The notes: generated from the letters alone by a model not told the origin. Shown: positions 28,043-36,867, numbered from the stretch's first letter. The stretch is 64,000 nucleotides of DNA from Marinagarivorans algicola (GCF_001292705.1 NZ_LGAK01000005.1:1-64000); one strand, 5' to 3'. Program-made: numbers and translations.

Positions 28043-29047
28043 CTATTTACCACCAGAGCCATAACTGCGCGAGCCGCTGGTATTTTTGGTGCGTGATGTA
28101 TAGGTCTGGTTATTCGCTTTAGCAAAAGAGCTTTGGTAGGGTTTATTGTTTGAGCCACTTTGATGTGTAGGTTTTGACGCATAGGCACTTTTAAATTTAC
28201 CCGGCGCACTCACTTTTGGTGTATTAGAAAAGTCTATATTAGTGGTTGTTTTTTTAGCATACGGGCTTTGAAATTTTTTGCCTTCACTCGCAAATTTTTT
28301 GCGTACTTTTTGTTCGGTCGCTTGATACTGCTGTTTTTGCTTAGGCGATGAATACGCATTGTAACCGTAATCATTATAATAAGAAGGACGCCTATTGCGC
28401 GACCAATCGGCATAGCGTACTGGTTGTGAAAACAAACTAGAAAAAAACGCATACTGGCCGTACCAAGCCCAAAAACTTGTACCAGAATTATCAGTTTGCC
28501 ACTGCCCGTAATTAGGATTACCCACTAGTTGATTACCTGATGCTTGCGTATGACTACTGACCTGCCCAGCACCACTATTAACCGACGCCAACTTACCCTC
28601 TGACATATCGGCGAGTACATTAATCGGGTCGCTCAAGGCCATATTAAAATAATCACTTTTAGCCGCTGTATTAATCGCATTAAATTCATCAATTAAAGCT
28701 CTCGCGGTAGCGGGTGATTTAGCTGCTACCGGTATTTGCACTTTGGCATCGTGTAAACGGCTCACCAATGATGTAAATATGGGGCCTTCTAAAGTCGCAT
28801 CTTTGGCGAGCGCCTTAATAATCGGTTTAAGCTCGGGCTTTTGCACACTTAAAACATCGGCATAGCTTTTTAATAAAGCAATATTACGCACACGACCGGC
28901 ATTAATATGCGTTTTAAGTTGCTGAATTTGACTAGCAACATGGCCATGAAATGACTCGAGCTCTTTGGCTAGCCTCTGCTCATCAGATGTACAACCGAGC
29001 AGCATCACCGATAACATAGCGAAAATGACAAGACGTGTTAACTGCAT
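28043..29047 (-). CDS. Lipoprotein of unknown function in the polyamine cluster
   Basis: 334 residues. The lipoprotein signal ends at Cys19 (MLLGC). A charged, helical N-terminal half (~20-150) looks like an elongated coiled domain. A Gly/Asn/Trp/Tyr-rich middle follows (NPNYGQWQ, FWAWYGQY, RRPSYYNDYGYNAY), and the tail of about 110 residues is Lys/Ser/Tyr-rich low complexity ending in SRSYGSGGK. The function is not recognised. It starts 9 bases after speD and has a good AGGA site, so it is translated from the same message. E. coli's yjf cluster also carries a small Tyr/Ser-rich envelope protein (YjfM); similarity beyond composition is not evident. Confidence 0.75.
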   Translation of the reverse strand: MQLTRLVIFAMLSVMLLGCTSDEQRLAKELESFHGHVASQIQQLKTHINAGRVRNIALLKSYADVLSVQKPELKPIIKALAKDATLEGPIFTSLVSRLHDAKVQIPVAAKSPATARALIDEFNAINTAAKSDYFNMALSDPINVLADMSEGKLASVNSGAGQVSSHTQASGNQLVGNPNYGQWQTDNSGTSFWAWYGQYAFFSSLFSQPVRYADWSRNRRPSYYNDYGYNAYSSPKQKQQYQATEQKVRKKFASEGKKFQSPYAKKTTTNIDFSNTPKVSAPGKFKSAYASKPTHQSGSNNKPYQSSFAKANNQTYTSRTKNTSGSRSYGSGGK

Positions 29048-29056
29048 AATTATCCT

Positions 29057-29704
29057 TTATGAGTGGCTTATTAAGGTGGTAAGTGGCGTATTAGAATAGT
29101 GTACGAAGTGTGATAGATATTGCGAACAAAAACTCTCGTAGATTTGCGTACACAGTACAAATTCACGCCACAATGCTTTAACGCGCGGTGGCGGCTCAAG
29201 TGTTTTTTTGGCTTGCGAGCAGCGTACCAAAAATCTAACCAGCTCGGTGACCGCAGGCTCTAGCTCGTATTCTTGTATTGATGTGTGTGCCAACCATACC
29301 TGCCTCAGCATGCGATTGCGCAACAATATACGCGCCAACACTACAGGCGCTTGCTGGGGTAGGCGGGTGGGTATGTGGCCACGGAGCAATATTTGAGTCT
29401 GCAATAAGCTATTTGGGCAGGCGGCACGCAGAGTATTCATGGCATGGTCAAGGCTCACTTGGCCACACATAAAAATATCAAAGGCGGCATAATCGGTTTC
29501 GGGCCAGGTATGCACACTAATATGGCTTTCGGCCAGTAGTACCACACCGGTATGACCAAAGCTCGGGCCAAACTCATGGACATAATGCTGTAACACCGTC
29601 GCCCCAGCAGCCTGCGCCGCCTTGCACATCAGAGTAACAAGCTCAGTCGCGCTTAAATGAGCAATAGGCCCATGCGCCTCAATAATGGCATGCAATCCGT
29701 TCAT
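29057..29704 (-). CDS. speD: S-adenosylmethionine decarboxylase proenzyme (SpeH-type SpeD)
   Basis: A pyruvoyl enzyme that decarboxylates AdoMet to supply aminopropyl groups. The self-cleavage site is Glu59-Ser60 in ESHISVHTWPE, with catalytic His65 and Cys80 (IFMCG). The spacing Ser-His 5 and Ser-Cys 20 matches short bacterial enzymes such as Thermotoga SpeD. Short enzymes are about 120-130 residues. This one has a helical C-terminal extension of about 90 residues after RGHIP with no recognised domain. It is the first gene of the minus-strand polyamine run; the lipoprotein follows after 9 bases and the aminopropyltransferase is two genes further. Confidence 0.93.
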   Translation of the reverse strand: MNGLHAIIEAHGPIAHLSATELVTLMCKAAQAAGATVLQHYVHEFGPSFGHTGVVLLAESHISVHTWPETDYAAFDIFMCGQVSLDHAMNTLRAACPNSLLQTQILLRGHIPTRLPQQAPVVLARILLRNRMLRQVWLAHTSIQEYELEPAVTELVRFLVRCSQAKKTLEPPPRVKALWREFVLCTQIYESFCSQYLSHFVHYSNTPLTTLISHS

Positions 29705-29918
29705 GTATGTATTACCTAAAAAGGGCTAATCCGCCGTCATAAAGGAATCATACACTATAAATAACATAAGCATTTATTGCTACGCTAGATGTCGCGTAGG
29801 TCGCTATGCGGGCAATTATTTTTAATTAAAACAAGCTAAACTTACTCAGCCTCATGTGAGTGATGGTGCAGATGCAAAACGGCATCTCAATACTCTCAAA
29901 TAAAACCTAAAAGATGTA

Positions 29919-30524
29919 CTACAGCGCCAATCCCAGCCCTTCAATAGCATGGTCGACAACAGGCATCAGTGCCTTTTGAGATTTGCCAGCACGCGCCATA
30001 GCGGCTGTACCATGTATGGTGGCCATTAAAAAACAGGCGTGGTGCTGGGCTTGAGTATCGAGCTTGTAGTGTTGGGCCTCGACATCTTCTTTAAATAATG
30101 TAACCAGCGCCTTGTATGTTAGCTCGCTCACTTCCAGTATTTTTTGCTGTGCCGCTTGCGGAATATCTTCACTTTCAGTTTCGGCGGCGCACAATGAAAT
30201 ATAACACCCTTTGGGGTTATTTTTATCGCACTGGCCTTTAATAATAGACGTTAAAAAAAGCTTAAGACGCATACTTAGCGGTGTATCTTTTTGCGTTAAA
30301 AAAGCATTGTGCTTTGCGCCTATTACCTCTGCATAGTAGTCGGTCGCCTGTACAAACAAAGCCTCTTTATTTCCAAACGTCGCATAAAGGCTAGGCTTAT
30401 TAATACCCATTCTATGAGTAAGCTCAGCTAATGATGCCCCACCGTAGCCTTTTTTCCAAAACACATACATCGCTGCTTCTAGAGCTTGGTGCTTATCAAA
30501 CGTTAATTTTCTGCCGCTTGCCAT
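29919..30524 (-). CDS. TetR/AcrR-family repressor
   Basis: About 201 residues. The N-terminal helix-turn-helix is typical: LTFDKHQALEAAMYVFWKKG, then SLAELTHRMGINKPSLYATFGNK. The C-terminal ligand domain is of the type often regulating SDR or efflux genes in response to electrophiles. I chose the Met at 30524, which has GAGG 6 bases upstream; the ATG at 30572 adds 16 residues and lacks a site. It is divergent from the SDR gene. The shared intergenic region holds two perfect copies of a palindrome placed over both promoters, so it very likely represses itself and the SDR/GST genes. Confidence 0.93.
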   Translation of the reverse strand: MASGRKLTFDKHQALEAAMYVFWKKGYGGASLAELTHRMGINKPSLYATFGNKEALFVQATDYYAEVIGAKHNAFLTQKDTPLSMRLKLFLTSIIKGQCDKNNPKGCYISLCAAETESEDIPQAAQQKILEVSELTYKALVTLFKEDVEAQHYKLDTQAQHHACFLMATIHGTAAMARAGKSQKALMPVVDHAIEGLGLAL

Positions 30525-30603
30525 ATTGGCCTCGTGCCCTGCTATTTGTGGGCGGTTAAAAAGGTACTGCATACGTAGCGCTAAAAAATGCTACAACAAA
30601 TTG

Positions 30604-30633
30604 TTGACACAATCATACCGATCGGTACACAAT
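30604..30633 (+). promoter_or_regulatory. Promoter for the SDR gene
   Basis: A -35 TTGACA (30604-30609, perfect) and -10 CACAAT (30628-30633) with an 18-base spacer. Operator copy 1 fills the spacer, so repressor binding would block polymerase. Confidence 0.65.
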
Positions 30634-30640
30634 AGGTCAA
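30612..30640 (-). promoter_or_regulatory. Promoter for the TetR gene
   Basis: Read on the minus strand, -35 TTGACC (30640-30635) and -10 TATGAT (30617-30612) have a 17-base spacer. The -10 box abuts operator copy 1 and the -35 box lies next to copy 2. Transcription would start about 80 bases before the regulator's ATG. Confidence 0.65.
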
Positions 30641-30655
30641 ATTTACCGATCGGTA
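30616..30655. promoter_or_regulatory. Two TetR-type operators
   Basis: The perfect 12-base palindrome TACCGATCGGTA occurs at 30616-30627 and again at 30644-30655, 28 bases apart. Both lie between a TetR-family gene and its divergent target, over both predicted promoters. Confidence 0.9.
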
Positions 30656-30763
30656 CATAATTAATAGGCAAAGGCGGCCTCGTAAAGTATTGACGCCAGC
30701 GCTGTTTATTATTTTATGGCTAAGTGATCGGGCACATTCATATTTAAAATTTTAGGGGCTCTC

Positions 30764-31504
30764 ATGAGTTTTTCAGTTGAAGGGAAAGTGGCATTAATCA
30801 CCGGCGCAAACCGCGGTATTGGCAAAGCGATTGTAGAATCTTTTATTAGCCACGGCGCCAGTAAAGTCTATTTAGCCGTACGCAATCCAGGCAGCGCTCA
30901 AGCCTTGAGCCAAACCTATGGCGATAAGGTTGTTGTTTTACCCTTTGATGCTGCTGATCCCGCGTCGATTAAAGCATTAGCTACAGCAGCACCCGATGTA
31001 CAAGTGGTGGTCAATAATGCCGGTATACTTGAGGTGGCTGACCCGTTAGCCAGCAATGCCATTACCGCGCTAGAGCATGAAATGAATATTAATGTCTATG
31101 GTCTGATGCGCATGGCCCAAGCTTTTGCACCGGTATTGGCAAAGCATAATGGCGCAGCGTTTGTGCAATTAAACTCGGTCGCCTCAATAAAAACTTTTAC
31201 ACCCTTTACCACTTACTCTGCCTCTAAGGCGGCGTCATACTCGGTGACACAAGGCTTAAAAGATGTATTTGCCCCCATGAACATTCAAGTACTGAGCGTG
31301 CACCCTGGTCCTATTAAAACCGATATGGCCGCTAAAGCCGGTTTTGACGAAGCCGATACGGTAACGAGTGTTTCTGAAGGCATAGTCACGGCACTCAAGG
31401 CCGGCGACTTTCATTTGTTCCCCGATGCCATGGCAAAACTTTTTGAAGGCGAATACCAAAGCTATGCAACTAATATCATTAGTGCTGATCTAGGTGGTGA
31501 ATAA
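30764..31504 (+). CDS. Short-chain dehydrogenase/reductase (SDR)
   Basis: 246 residues, a classical SDR. The NAD(P) motif TGANRGIG is at residues ~14-21, and NNAG is near 85. The catalytic Ser lies in the LNSVAS strand and the YxxxK pair in YSASK. The cofactor and substrate are not determinable with confidence. A good AGGGG site is 6 bases before the ATG. It is the first gene after the divergent TetR operators and is followed by a YghU-type GST, so the pair looks like an inducible response to reactive aldehydes, quinones or disulphides. Confidence 0.93.
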   Translation: MSFSVEGKVALITGANRGIGKAIVESFISHGASKVYLAVRNPGSAQALSQTYGDKVVVLPFDAADPASIKALATAAPDVQVVVNNAGILEVADPLASNAITALEHEMNINVYGLMRMAQAFAPVLAKHNGAAFVQLNSVASIKTFTPFTTYSASKAASYSVTQGLKDVFAPMNIQVLSVHPGPIKTDMAAKAGFDEADTVTSVSEGIVTALKAGDFHLFPDAMAKLFEGEYQSYATNIISADLGGE

Positions 31505-31533
31505 ATGACCGGTTCGCGTACTGGTTATTTATC

Positions 31534-31564
31534 ACATGCAGCGTCAGTCTTAAAAGCTGCATGT
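31534..31564. other. Stem-loop between SDR and GST genes
   Basis: A 9-base-pair stem ACATGCAGC/GCTGCATGT with a 13-base loop lies in the 97-base gap. No T-tract follows. It may modulate the ratio of the two gene products, or be incidental. Confidence 0.35.
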
Positions 31565-31601
31565 CACATCAAATACTAATCCTTTCAGGTAAGAGTCTGT
31601 T

Positions 31602-32468
31602 ATGTCGAGCGATCAAAAAAGCGAATCAGTAAGCAACGAATATCAGCCCCCTAAAGTATGGCAATGGGAGCAAAAAAACGGCGGTAATTGGGCCAGTATT
31701 AACCGCCCCATTGCCGGCGCAACCCGCGAGCAAGCCCTACCAAAAGGCAAGCACCCTTTGCAGTTACACTCGCTAGCGACACCCAATGGCCAAAAAGTGG
31801 GCATTATGCTAGAGGAGCTTTTGGCGCTAGGCGAGCAAGGCGCCGAGTATGACGCTTACACGATTAATATTGGCGAGGGCGATCAATTCACCAGTGGCTT
31901 TGTTGCGATCAACCCCAACTCCAAAATACCCGCATTAGTAGACCACTCAACAACTGAGCCTACGCGCGTATTTGAGTCGGGTGCTATTTTGTTGTATCTC
32001 GCCGAAAAATTTGGCCAGCTATTACCCCAAATGCCAGCCAAGCGCACCGAAGCATTAAACTGGCTATTTTGGCAAATGGGCTCGGCACCTTATTTAGGCG
32101 GCGGCTTTGGCCATTTTTACAGCTATGCGCCCAGCAAAATGCAATACCCTATTGACCGCTTTACAATGGAAGTTAAGCGCCAGCTCGATGTATTAGACCA
32201 ACACCTAGCGCACAACGAGTTTATGGCTGGCGATGAATATTCGATTGCCGATATTGCTATTTGGCCTTGGTATGGCTGCTTAGTATTGGGGGATTTATAC
32301 GATGCCGCTGAATTTTTAGAGGTTAAAAGCTATACCCATGTACTACGCTGGGCCAATACCATTGCCCAGCGCCCAGCGGTAAAACGCGGCCGCCGCGTTA
32401 ACTTAACTTGGGGCGATGAAGCCAAGCAATTACGCGAGCGCCACAGCGCCGTTGACTTTGATCAGTAA
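31602..32468 (+). CDS. yghU: YghU-type glutathione transferase / disulphide-bond oxidoreductase
   Basis: 288 residues, the same length as E. coli YghU and alike along its whole length. Conserved segments include PKVWQWEQ near the start, LPKGKHPLQLHSLATPNGQK, NPNSKIPALVDH, RVFESGAILLYLAEKFG, GGGFGHFYSYAP, FMAGDEYSIADIAIWPW and RPAVKRGR. YghU-type enzymes bind two glutathiones and reduce disulphides and organic hydroperoxides with little classical transferase activity. Cytoplasmic. It is 97 bases after the SDR gene and probably under the same TetR control. Confidence 0.96.
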   Translation: MSSDQKSESVSNEYQPPKVWQWEQKNGGNWASINRPIAGATREQALPKGKHPLQLHSLATPNGQKVGIMLEELLALGEQGAEYDAYTINIGEGDQFTSGFVAINPNSKIPALVDHSTTEPTRVFESGAILLYLAEKFGQLLPQMPAKRTEALNWLFWQMGSAPYLGGGFGHFYSYAPSKMQYPIDRFTMEVKRQLDVLDQHLAHNEFMAGDEYSIADIAIWPWYGCLVLGDLYDAAEFLEVKSYTHVLRWANTIAQRPAVKRGRRVNLTWGDEAKQLRERHSAVDFDQ

Positions 32469-32476
32469 CCATCACC

Positions 32477-32513
32477 CCTCTATTCAATAAACGTTGAAAT
32501 TATTGAATAGAGG
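32477..32513. terminator. Inverted repeat at convergent gene ends
   Basis: A perfect 14-base-pair stem CCTCTATTCAATAA/TTATTGAATAGAGG with a 9-base loop lies between the GST gene and the convergent acyltransferase gene. The right arm contains the acyltransferase stop codon and last codons. No T-tract is present, so it may work as a transcript-end stabiliser rather than an intrinsic terminator. Confidence 0.5.
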
Positions 32514-34434
32514 AGGTAATAAAGTCTTTTAATTGGTGATTACCATAAACCGATAAATGATCGTCATCAAAATAATAAGAACCCGCCTCATCACCAACAG
32601 CGCATATATTGCTATCGCACAATGATGACGTCGGGTCTACAACCGTTATATTGTCATAGCGCTTGGCTTCATCCCTAATCATTTTATTCGTTGCTTGTTG
32701 AAACGCCATATGCTTTTGTAGGCTGATCGCTTTTTTATTGAGTAACACTTGCTGTACTTGATTAGATACCAGCGCATTGTAGTAGATTTTTTTTGAATCG
32801 ATCTCTTGCTGGGGAACTTGCAGCATGACAATCACTTTTATTTTACTATCGGAATAACGCTTAAAAGTTTCCGCTAAACCTTTTTTAAACGCGGCTATAG
32901 AGTTTAATTGGCTAGCAGGCTCATCTTTTTTAGTCACGATGTATTGCATCGCCCCATCGGTATAATCGCCTTGCGTATAATATGTCCAGCGGGCAGCCAA
33001 AAAAACAAAGTCGTAGCGATTATCAATCACAAAATTAATGACTTTATCATTTAATAATTGGCAATTTTTGTCAATTGTATTCGCATGTTTTGGAAACACT
33101 CCTATTAAAGGTGGGCATGCGCTATAACTGGCATACGTTAGTGCAAAATTATTTCCTTTGGCAAATAACTCAAGTGCAGGCAAGGAGGAATATGAATGGC
33201 TATCACCAAAGGCAAATACTTTCTTTTGCCCTTCAGTGATGGTGCAAAAATTATCTACTTTAGCGTGTAGATTATCTTTATTAAAACACTCATAATCACC
33301 GCGCTTAAAAGAGCTTAAAACACTTTTCGGTATTTGATAGCGATACCCATTTAAAGTAAAGTGATATACTGCCAAGCTGATTGCACCAATCACTAATACC
33401 ATATAGAGAGGCTGACATTTTAAATAACTGAGCAGCCCGCTAAAGTGGTTGTTAAATCTGTATTTTTCAATGTATTGATAACTAATAAAGCCGAGTAATA
33501 CACATAGCCCTAGCCCCAAATAAATAAACGATTCACTAAGCGAAAAATAATAAATAGCAACAACCACTGGCCAGTGCCAAAGGTATATTGAGTAAGACCA
33601 TGTGCCTAATTTCTGAAAGACAACATTACCTGTTAGCAAGCTATCGTTACGCTGCACTTGAATAATCAAAAAAGTTCCAGCAATAGGTAACAATGCCAAA
33701 TAACCCGGCCATGGGTTATTTTTAGAAATAAAAAAATAAGCGCCAACAATCAAGGCAAAGCCCAACCATTCCAGCCTCTTTTTATAGTCTTCTTTTATTG
33801 CCATAGGGTACAAATATGCCACGCCACCTATCAACATTTCCCATGCACGTGCAGGCAGTAAGTAATAAGCTGCATTAGGCCATTGGTAGCTCACAACAAC
33901 ACATAATATAAAGCCCAAAACAGTGCCTATAAGCACTGTCATTTTCATCGAATTAAGGGTCATAAACTTGCTCATCGCCATCAAGATGAGTGGGTACACG
34001 ATATAAAATTGCCACTCTACCGATAACGACCAAGTATGGAGTAACCATTTTTGGTTAGAGGCTGCATCAAAGTAACCCGCCTCTTTGAAATAAACCATAT
34101 TCGACACAAAGGTCAGGCTACCGGCTATATGCTTACCTAGAGTGTTGTAATCTGAGGGAATAAGATACAGCCAACCAAATAACAGTAATATCACGCACAA
34201 TGCCGCCAGCGCAGGAATTATTCTGTTAGCGCGCGCAATATAGAACTTCGCTATCGAAAATTGCTCTTGCTCTATGGCTTTAAATATTATGCCTGTCATC
34301 AAAAAGCCAGAAATAACAAAGAAAACATCTACCCCGGCAAAGCCACCCGGCATCCACACTGCTGAAAAATGGAATAGCACAACGGCTATAACAGCGATAG
34401 CTCTAAGCCCATTAATATCTTTTCTAAATTGCAA
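32500..34434 (-). CDS. OafA-type acyltransferase 3 with SGNH domain
   Basis: 644 residues. The N-terminal acyltransferase-3 domain (~1-340) has about ten membrane helices, the family start RKDINGLRAIAVI and the catalytic-type VVLFHF motif, plus GVDVFFVISGF. The C-terminal periplasmic SGNH hydrolase-like domain (~400-644) has block I FAFGDSHSYS and a final DDDHLSVYG Asp/His. Such proteins O-acylate surface polysaccharides such as O-antigen or capsule. The start must be TTG at 34434, because an in-frame TGA lies four codons upstream and no ATG precedes the conserved N-terminus. It stands alone, so its glycan substrate is unknown. Confidence 0.93.
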   Translation of the reverse strand: MQFRKDINGLRAIAVIAVVLFHFSAVWMPGGFAGVDVFFVISGFLMTGIIFKAIEQEQFSIAKFYIARANRIIPALAALCVILLLFGWLYLIPSDYNTLGKHIAGSLTFVSNMVYFKEAGYFDAASNQKWLLHTWSLSVEWQFYIVYPLILMAMSKFMTLNSMKMTVLIGTVLGFILCVVVSYQWPNAAYYLLPARAWEMLIGGVAYLYPMAIKEDYKKRLEWLGFALIVGAYFFISKNNPWPGYLALLPIAGTFLIIQVQRNDSLLTGNVVFQKLGTWSYSIYLWHWPVVVAIYYFSLSESFIYLGLGLCVLLGFISYQYIEKYRFNNHFSGLLSYLKCQPLYMVLVIGAISLAVYHFTLNGYRYQIPKSVLSSFKRGDYECFNKDNLHAKVDNFCTITEGQKKVFAFGDSHSYSSLPALELFAKGNNFALTYASYSACPPLIGVFPKHANTIDKNCQLLNDKVINFVIDNRYDFVFLAARWTYYTQGDYTDGAMQYIVTKKDEPASQLNSIAAFKKGLAETFKRYSDSKIKVIVMLQVPQQEIDSKKIYYNALVSNQVQQVLLNKKAISLQKHMAFQQATNKMIRDEAKRYDNITVVDPTSSLCDSNICAVGDEAGSYYFDDDHLSVYGNHQLKDFITSSIQ

Positions 34435-34899
34435 AGTACATACTCAATCAATTAAAAACTATCAGGATTCTATACGAATTAAGGGCAGAATAATAATGAT
34501 GTACCAATAAACGACTTACCAAATGAAATATTTAAATGATACGGCTATTAAAACCTTACATATACCTAAAGCTGTTATTTTTTGGCTCGTAAGTACAAAA
34601 CACACGTGGCATAACTTATAGCGCAATCCCTAACTATCTTAAGATTGCACACTACTAATAATATCGCCTCACAGACCCTATAATTTTGTTTAGAGTATCG
34701 TTGAGAGCACACCCGTACAAGATACACAACATAACACAACTTTATTACAGTAAGTCATAAACGCACCTTAGTGACTACAATAAAAGTCTATATCCGCGCA
34801 GGCGTTATCGAGATCGTTGGTATTGAACTACCTGTTATCTAAACAGGTATTACCGAATCAATAGACCATGAGTAGGCACATTTTTGCGCTGTATAAGTA
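34435..34899. other. Intergenic region between two minus-strand genes
   Basis: 465 AT-rich bases with no recognisable gene. One short hairpin (TACCTGTT/AACAGGTA, 34829-34849, 5-base loop) lies about 50 bases after the end of the LysR gene (minus strand) without a T-tract. The acyltransferase promoter should be near 34440-34520 but was not clear. Confidence 0.5.
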
Positions 34900-35778
34900 T
34901 TACAGGGTATTGAGACATTTTTTGGCTTCGGCGATGATTGTTTTAACTCTATTTTGTTTAAATTTATGCGCATGAACACCCACATATATAGTCTCATTCA
35001 CTGGGTGAGCTAGCCGATGAACTGCCACTTTTTCACGCTCTTTAAAAGCACCTACGGCGTGACTCGGTAGTACGGTAAAACCTAGCCCCATACTCACAGG
35101 CTCTAAAATTAAATTGATTTGATTTGAAAAGCCCGACCTTTTAAATTGATGGCTATTTTGGAACTCTGGAAAATTAGCGCGCAATAACTGACCTGCATAA
35201 TAAGCCGCATCAGGGTGACCAATAAACCCTAGCTTAATTAACTGCTCCCACGTAGGTTCTAAAATACCAGAGGGCGTAACCAGTACTAGCTCCTCTTGCG
35301 CAATAGGTTTAAGGCTCACTTCACTCATCGTTGACAAGCGCGTCATAAGGCCAATATCTACCTTATGCTCGGCTATCAACCTCTCAACGTCCTCATTAGG
35401 TGCAAATCGATATTCAACAACCAGCGCAGGGTACTGCCTTTGTAACGCTAAAAAATGAGCATACAGTTTAAGCCCTACACTCCCCGGTGATGCAATCTTT
35501 ACAATACCCTCGTACGCGGGGTCTAAACCGACTCGCAGCTCTAGGTCAGTCAAGGAAAGAATTAACTTCTGGCCCTCTTGGTATAAGCGGTCACCGGTAC
35601 TCGTCAAAGTAAAGCGCTTACCCTGCCGAATAAGAAGCGGCTGACCCAAGTACTCCTCGAGCTTGCGCACATGCTGACTAACACCTGACTGCGTCATATG
35701 AAGATGCTCGGCAGTGCGTGTGAAATGGCCAATCTCGACAAGTGTACAAAAACTGCGTAACCAAACAGGATTAATCAT
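34900..35778 (-). CDS. LysR-family transcriptional regulator
   Basis: 292 residues. The N-terminal winged HTH is typical (SFCTLVEIGHFTRTAEHLHM, then TQSGVSQHVRKLEEYLG), followed by the substrate-binding fold with the usual RLIAEHKVDIGLMTR and PSHAV segments. LysR regulators usually control a divergent gene and need a co-inducer. Here the divergent neighbour is a VOC-family gene 95 bases away. The intergenic DNA is AT-rich with partial dyads but no unambiguous T-N11-A site. Confidence 0.95.
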   Translation of the reverse strand: MINPVWLRSFCTLVEIGHFTRTAEHLHMTQSGVSQHVRKLEEYLGQPLLIRQGKRFTLTSTGDRLYQEGQKLILSLTDLELRVGLDPAYEGIVKIASPGSVGLKLYAHFLALQRQYPALVVEYRFAPNEDVERLIAEHKVDIGLMTRLSTMSEVSLKPIAQEELVLVTPSGILEPTWEQLIKLGFIGHPDAAYYAGQLLRANFPEFQNSHQFKRSGFSNQINLILEPVSMGLGFTVLPSHAVGAFKEREKVAVHRLAHPVNETIYVGVHAHKFKQNRVKTIIAEAKKCLNTL

Positions 35779-35873
35779 TACATTTTGTACTCATATACAT
35801 TCCAAATGATAATTTCACTTAATACTGCCTGTTTTGTAATCTGTTTACAACATCAATGACAGAGCAATAAGTT

Positions 35874-36374
35874 ATGAGCAAATCATATCCACGTAGTTTT
35901 TCACACATAGGCATATCAGTGCCTGACTTAGAGGCTGCCGTAAAATTTTATACAAACGTCATGGGCTGGTATTTAATTATGCAACCCACTGAAATTGTTG
36001 AAGATGACAGCCCAATTGGTGAAATGTGTACAGACGTATTTGGCAATAACTGGGATAAATTTCGCATTGCACATCTTTCAACGGGGGATCGTATAGGTGT
36101 TGAGCTTTTTGAATTTAAAGGGCAGGTTAACCCCGATAATAATTTCGAGTATTGGAAAACAGGCGTTTTTCACTTTTGCGTTCAAGACCCCAATGTTGAA
36201 GAGTTAGCCGAAAAGATTGTAGCCGCAGGAGGTAAAAAACGCATGGCAAAACCGCGTTATTACTACCCAGGCCGCAAACCGTACCGCATGATCTACATGG
36301 AAGACCCTTTTGGAAATATCTTAGAAATTTATAGCCATAGCTATGAACTCGTTTATAGCGAAGGTGCGTACTAA
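35874..36374 (+). CDS. VOC-superfamily (glyoxalase/dioxygenase-like) protein
   Basis: 166 residues forming the two beta-alpha-beta-beta-beta repeats of the vicinal-oxygen-chelate fold. Candidate metal ligands are at the expected places: His in FSHIGISVPD, Glu in GVELFEF, His in VFHFCVQD and Glu in NILEIYSHSYE. The family includes glyoxalase I, extradiol dioxygenases and fosfomycin enzymes; the reaction cannot be told here. The divergent LysR gene suggests induction by its substrate. Confidence 0.9.
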   Translation: MSKSYPRSFSHIGISVPDLEAAVKFYTNVMGWYLIMQPTEIVEDDSPIGEMCTDVFGNNWDKFRIAHLSTGDRIGVELFEFKGQVNPDNNFEYWKTGVFHFCVQDPNVEELAEKIVAAGGKKRMAKPRYYYPGRKPYRMIYMEDPFGNILEIYSHSYELVYSEGAY

Positions 36375-36867
36375 AAAATATTAGGAAAAGACAATAACAT
36401 CCACATCAAGCCACTCAAAAAAATAGCCCGCAATGCCCTTCATCACCCAATCTAGGCAACAACGCGGCCTTCAATCGCAAGTCAGCATCATATCGAGGTG
36501 GCACTGACTCATAGCGCATCTTTTTAGCAGTGAAGCGATGTTAATGTCTTTTAATGGGTGGCCAGATTGAGCTTGCCACAACAGTTGACTAAAGCATTGA
36601 GAGTCAGACAAGCTATGAATAACTGGCTACCGAGATAGATCGCAACCTATTCACAAAAACCACCCTGCATTTACCAGCATAATGCGCACCAGCCCAAACT
36701 CATCAACACAGCCCGTCAAGCCGCACACCCATAGCACTCAGCCTACAACCATCGCCACCCAATCCCATTTCTGCTACCATCCGCCCCCCTATTTACAAGC
36801 CACCGTTCGACTAAACACCCTTTTTGCGTCGCTGTTGTGTGGCGCGCCAAATATTCGCTGAGCAGCC
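36375..36867. other. Intergenic region with a possible decayed gene fragment
   Basis: 493 bases between the VOC gene and the Mks operon. On the minus strand, 36626 down to 36415, two overlapping open frames join at a run of five A (complement near 36522-36526). Together they read like protein sequence: about 35 residues ending GHPLKDINIASLLK, then MRYESVPPRYDADLRLKAAL and on to a stop. No intact start exists. It may be a frameshifted remnant of an unidentified gene. The rest is C-rich on the plus strand and shows nothing. Confidence 0.3.

Noticed and set aside
34829-34849. Terminator for the LysR gene
   Set aside because: The hairpin is short and no T-tract follows on the minus strand.
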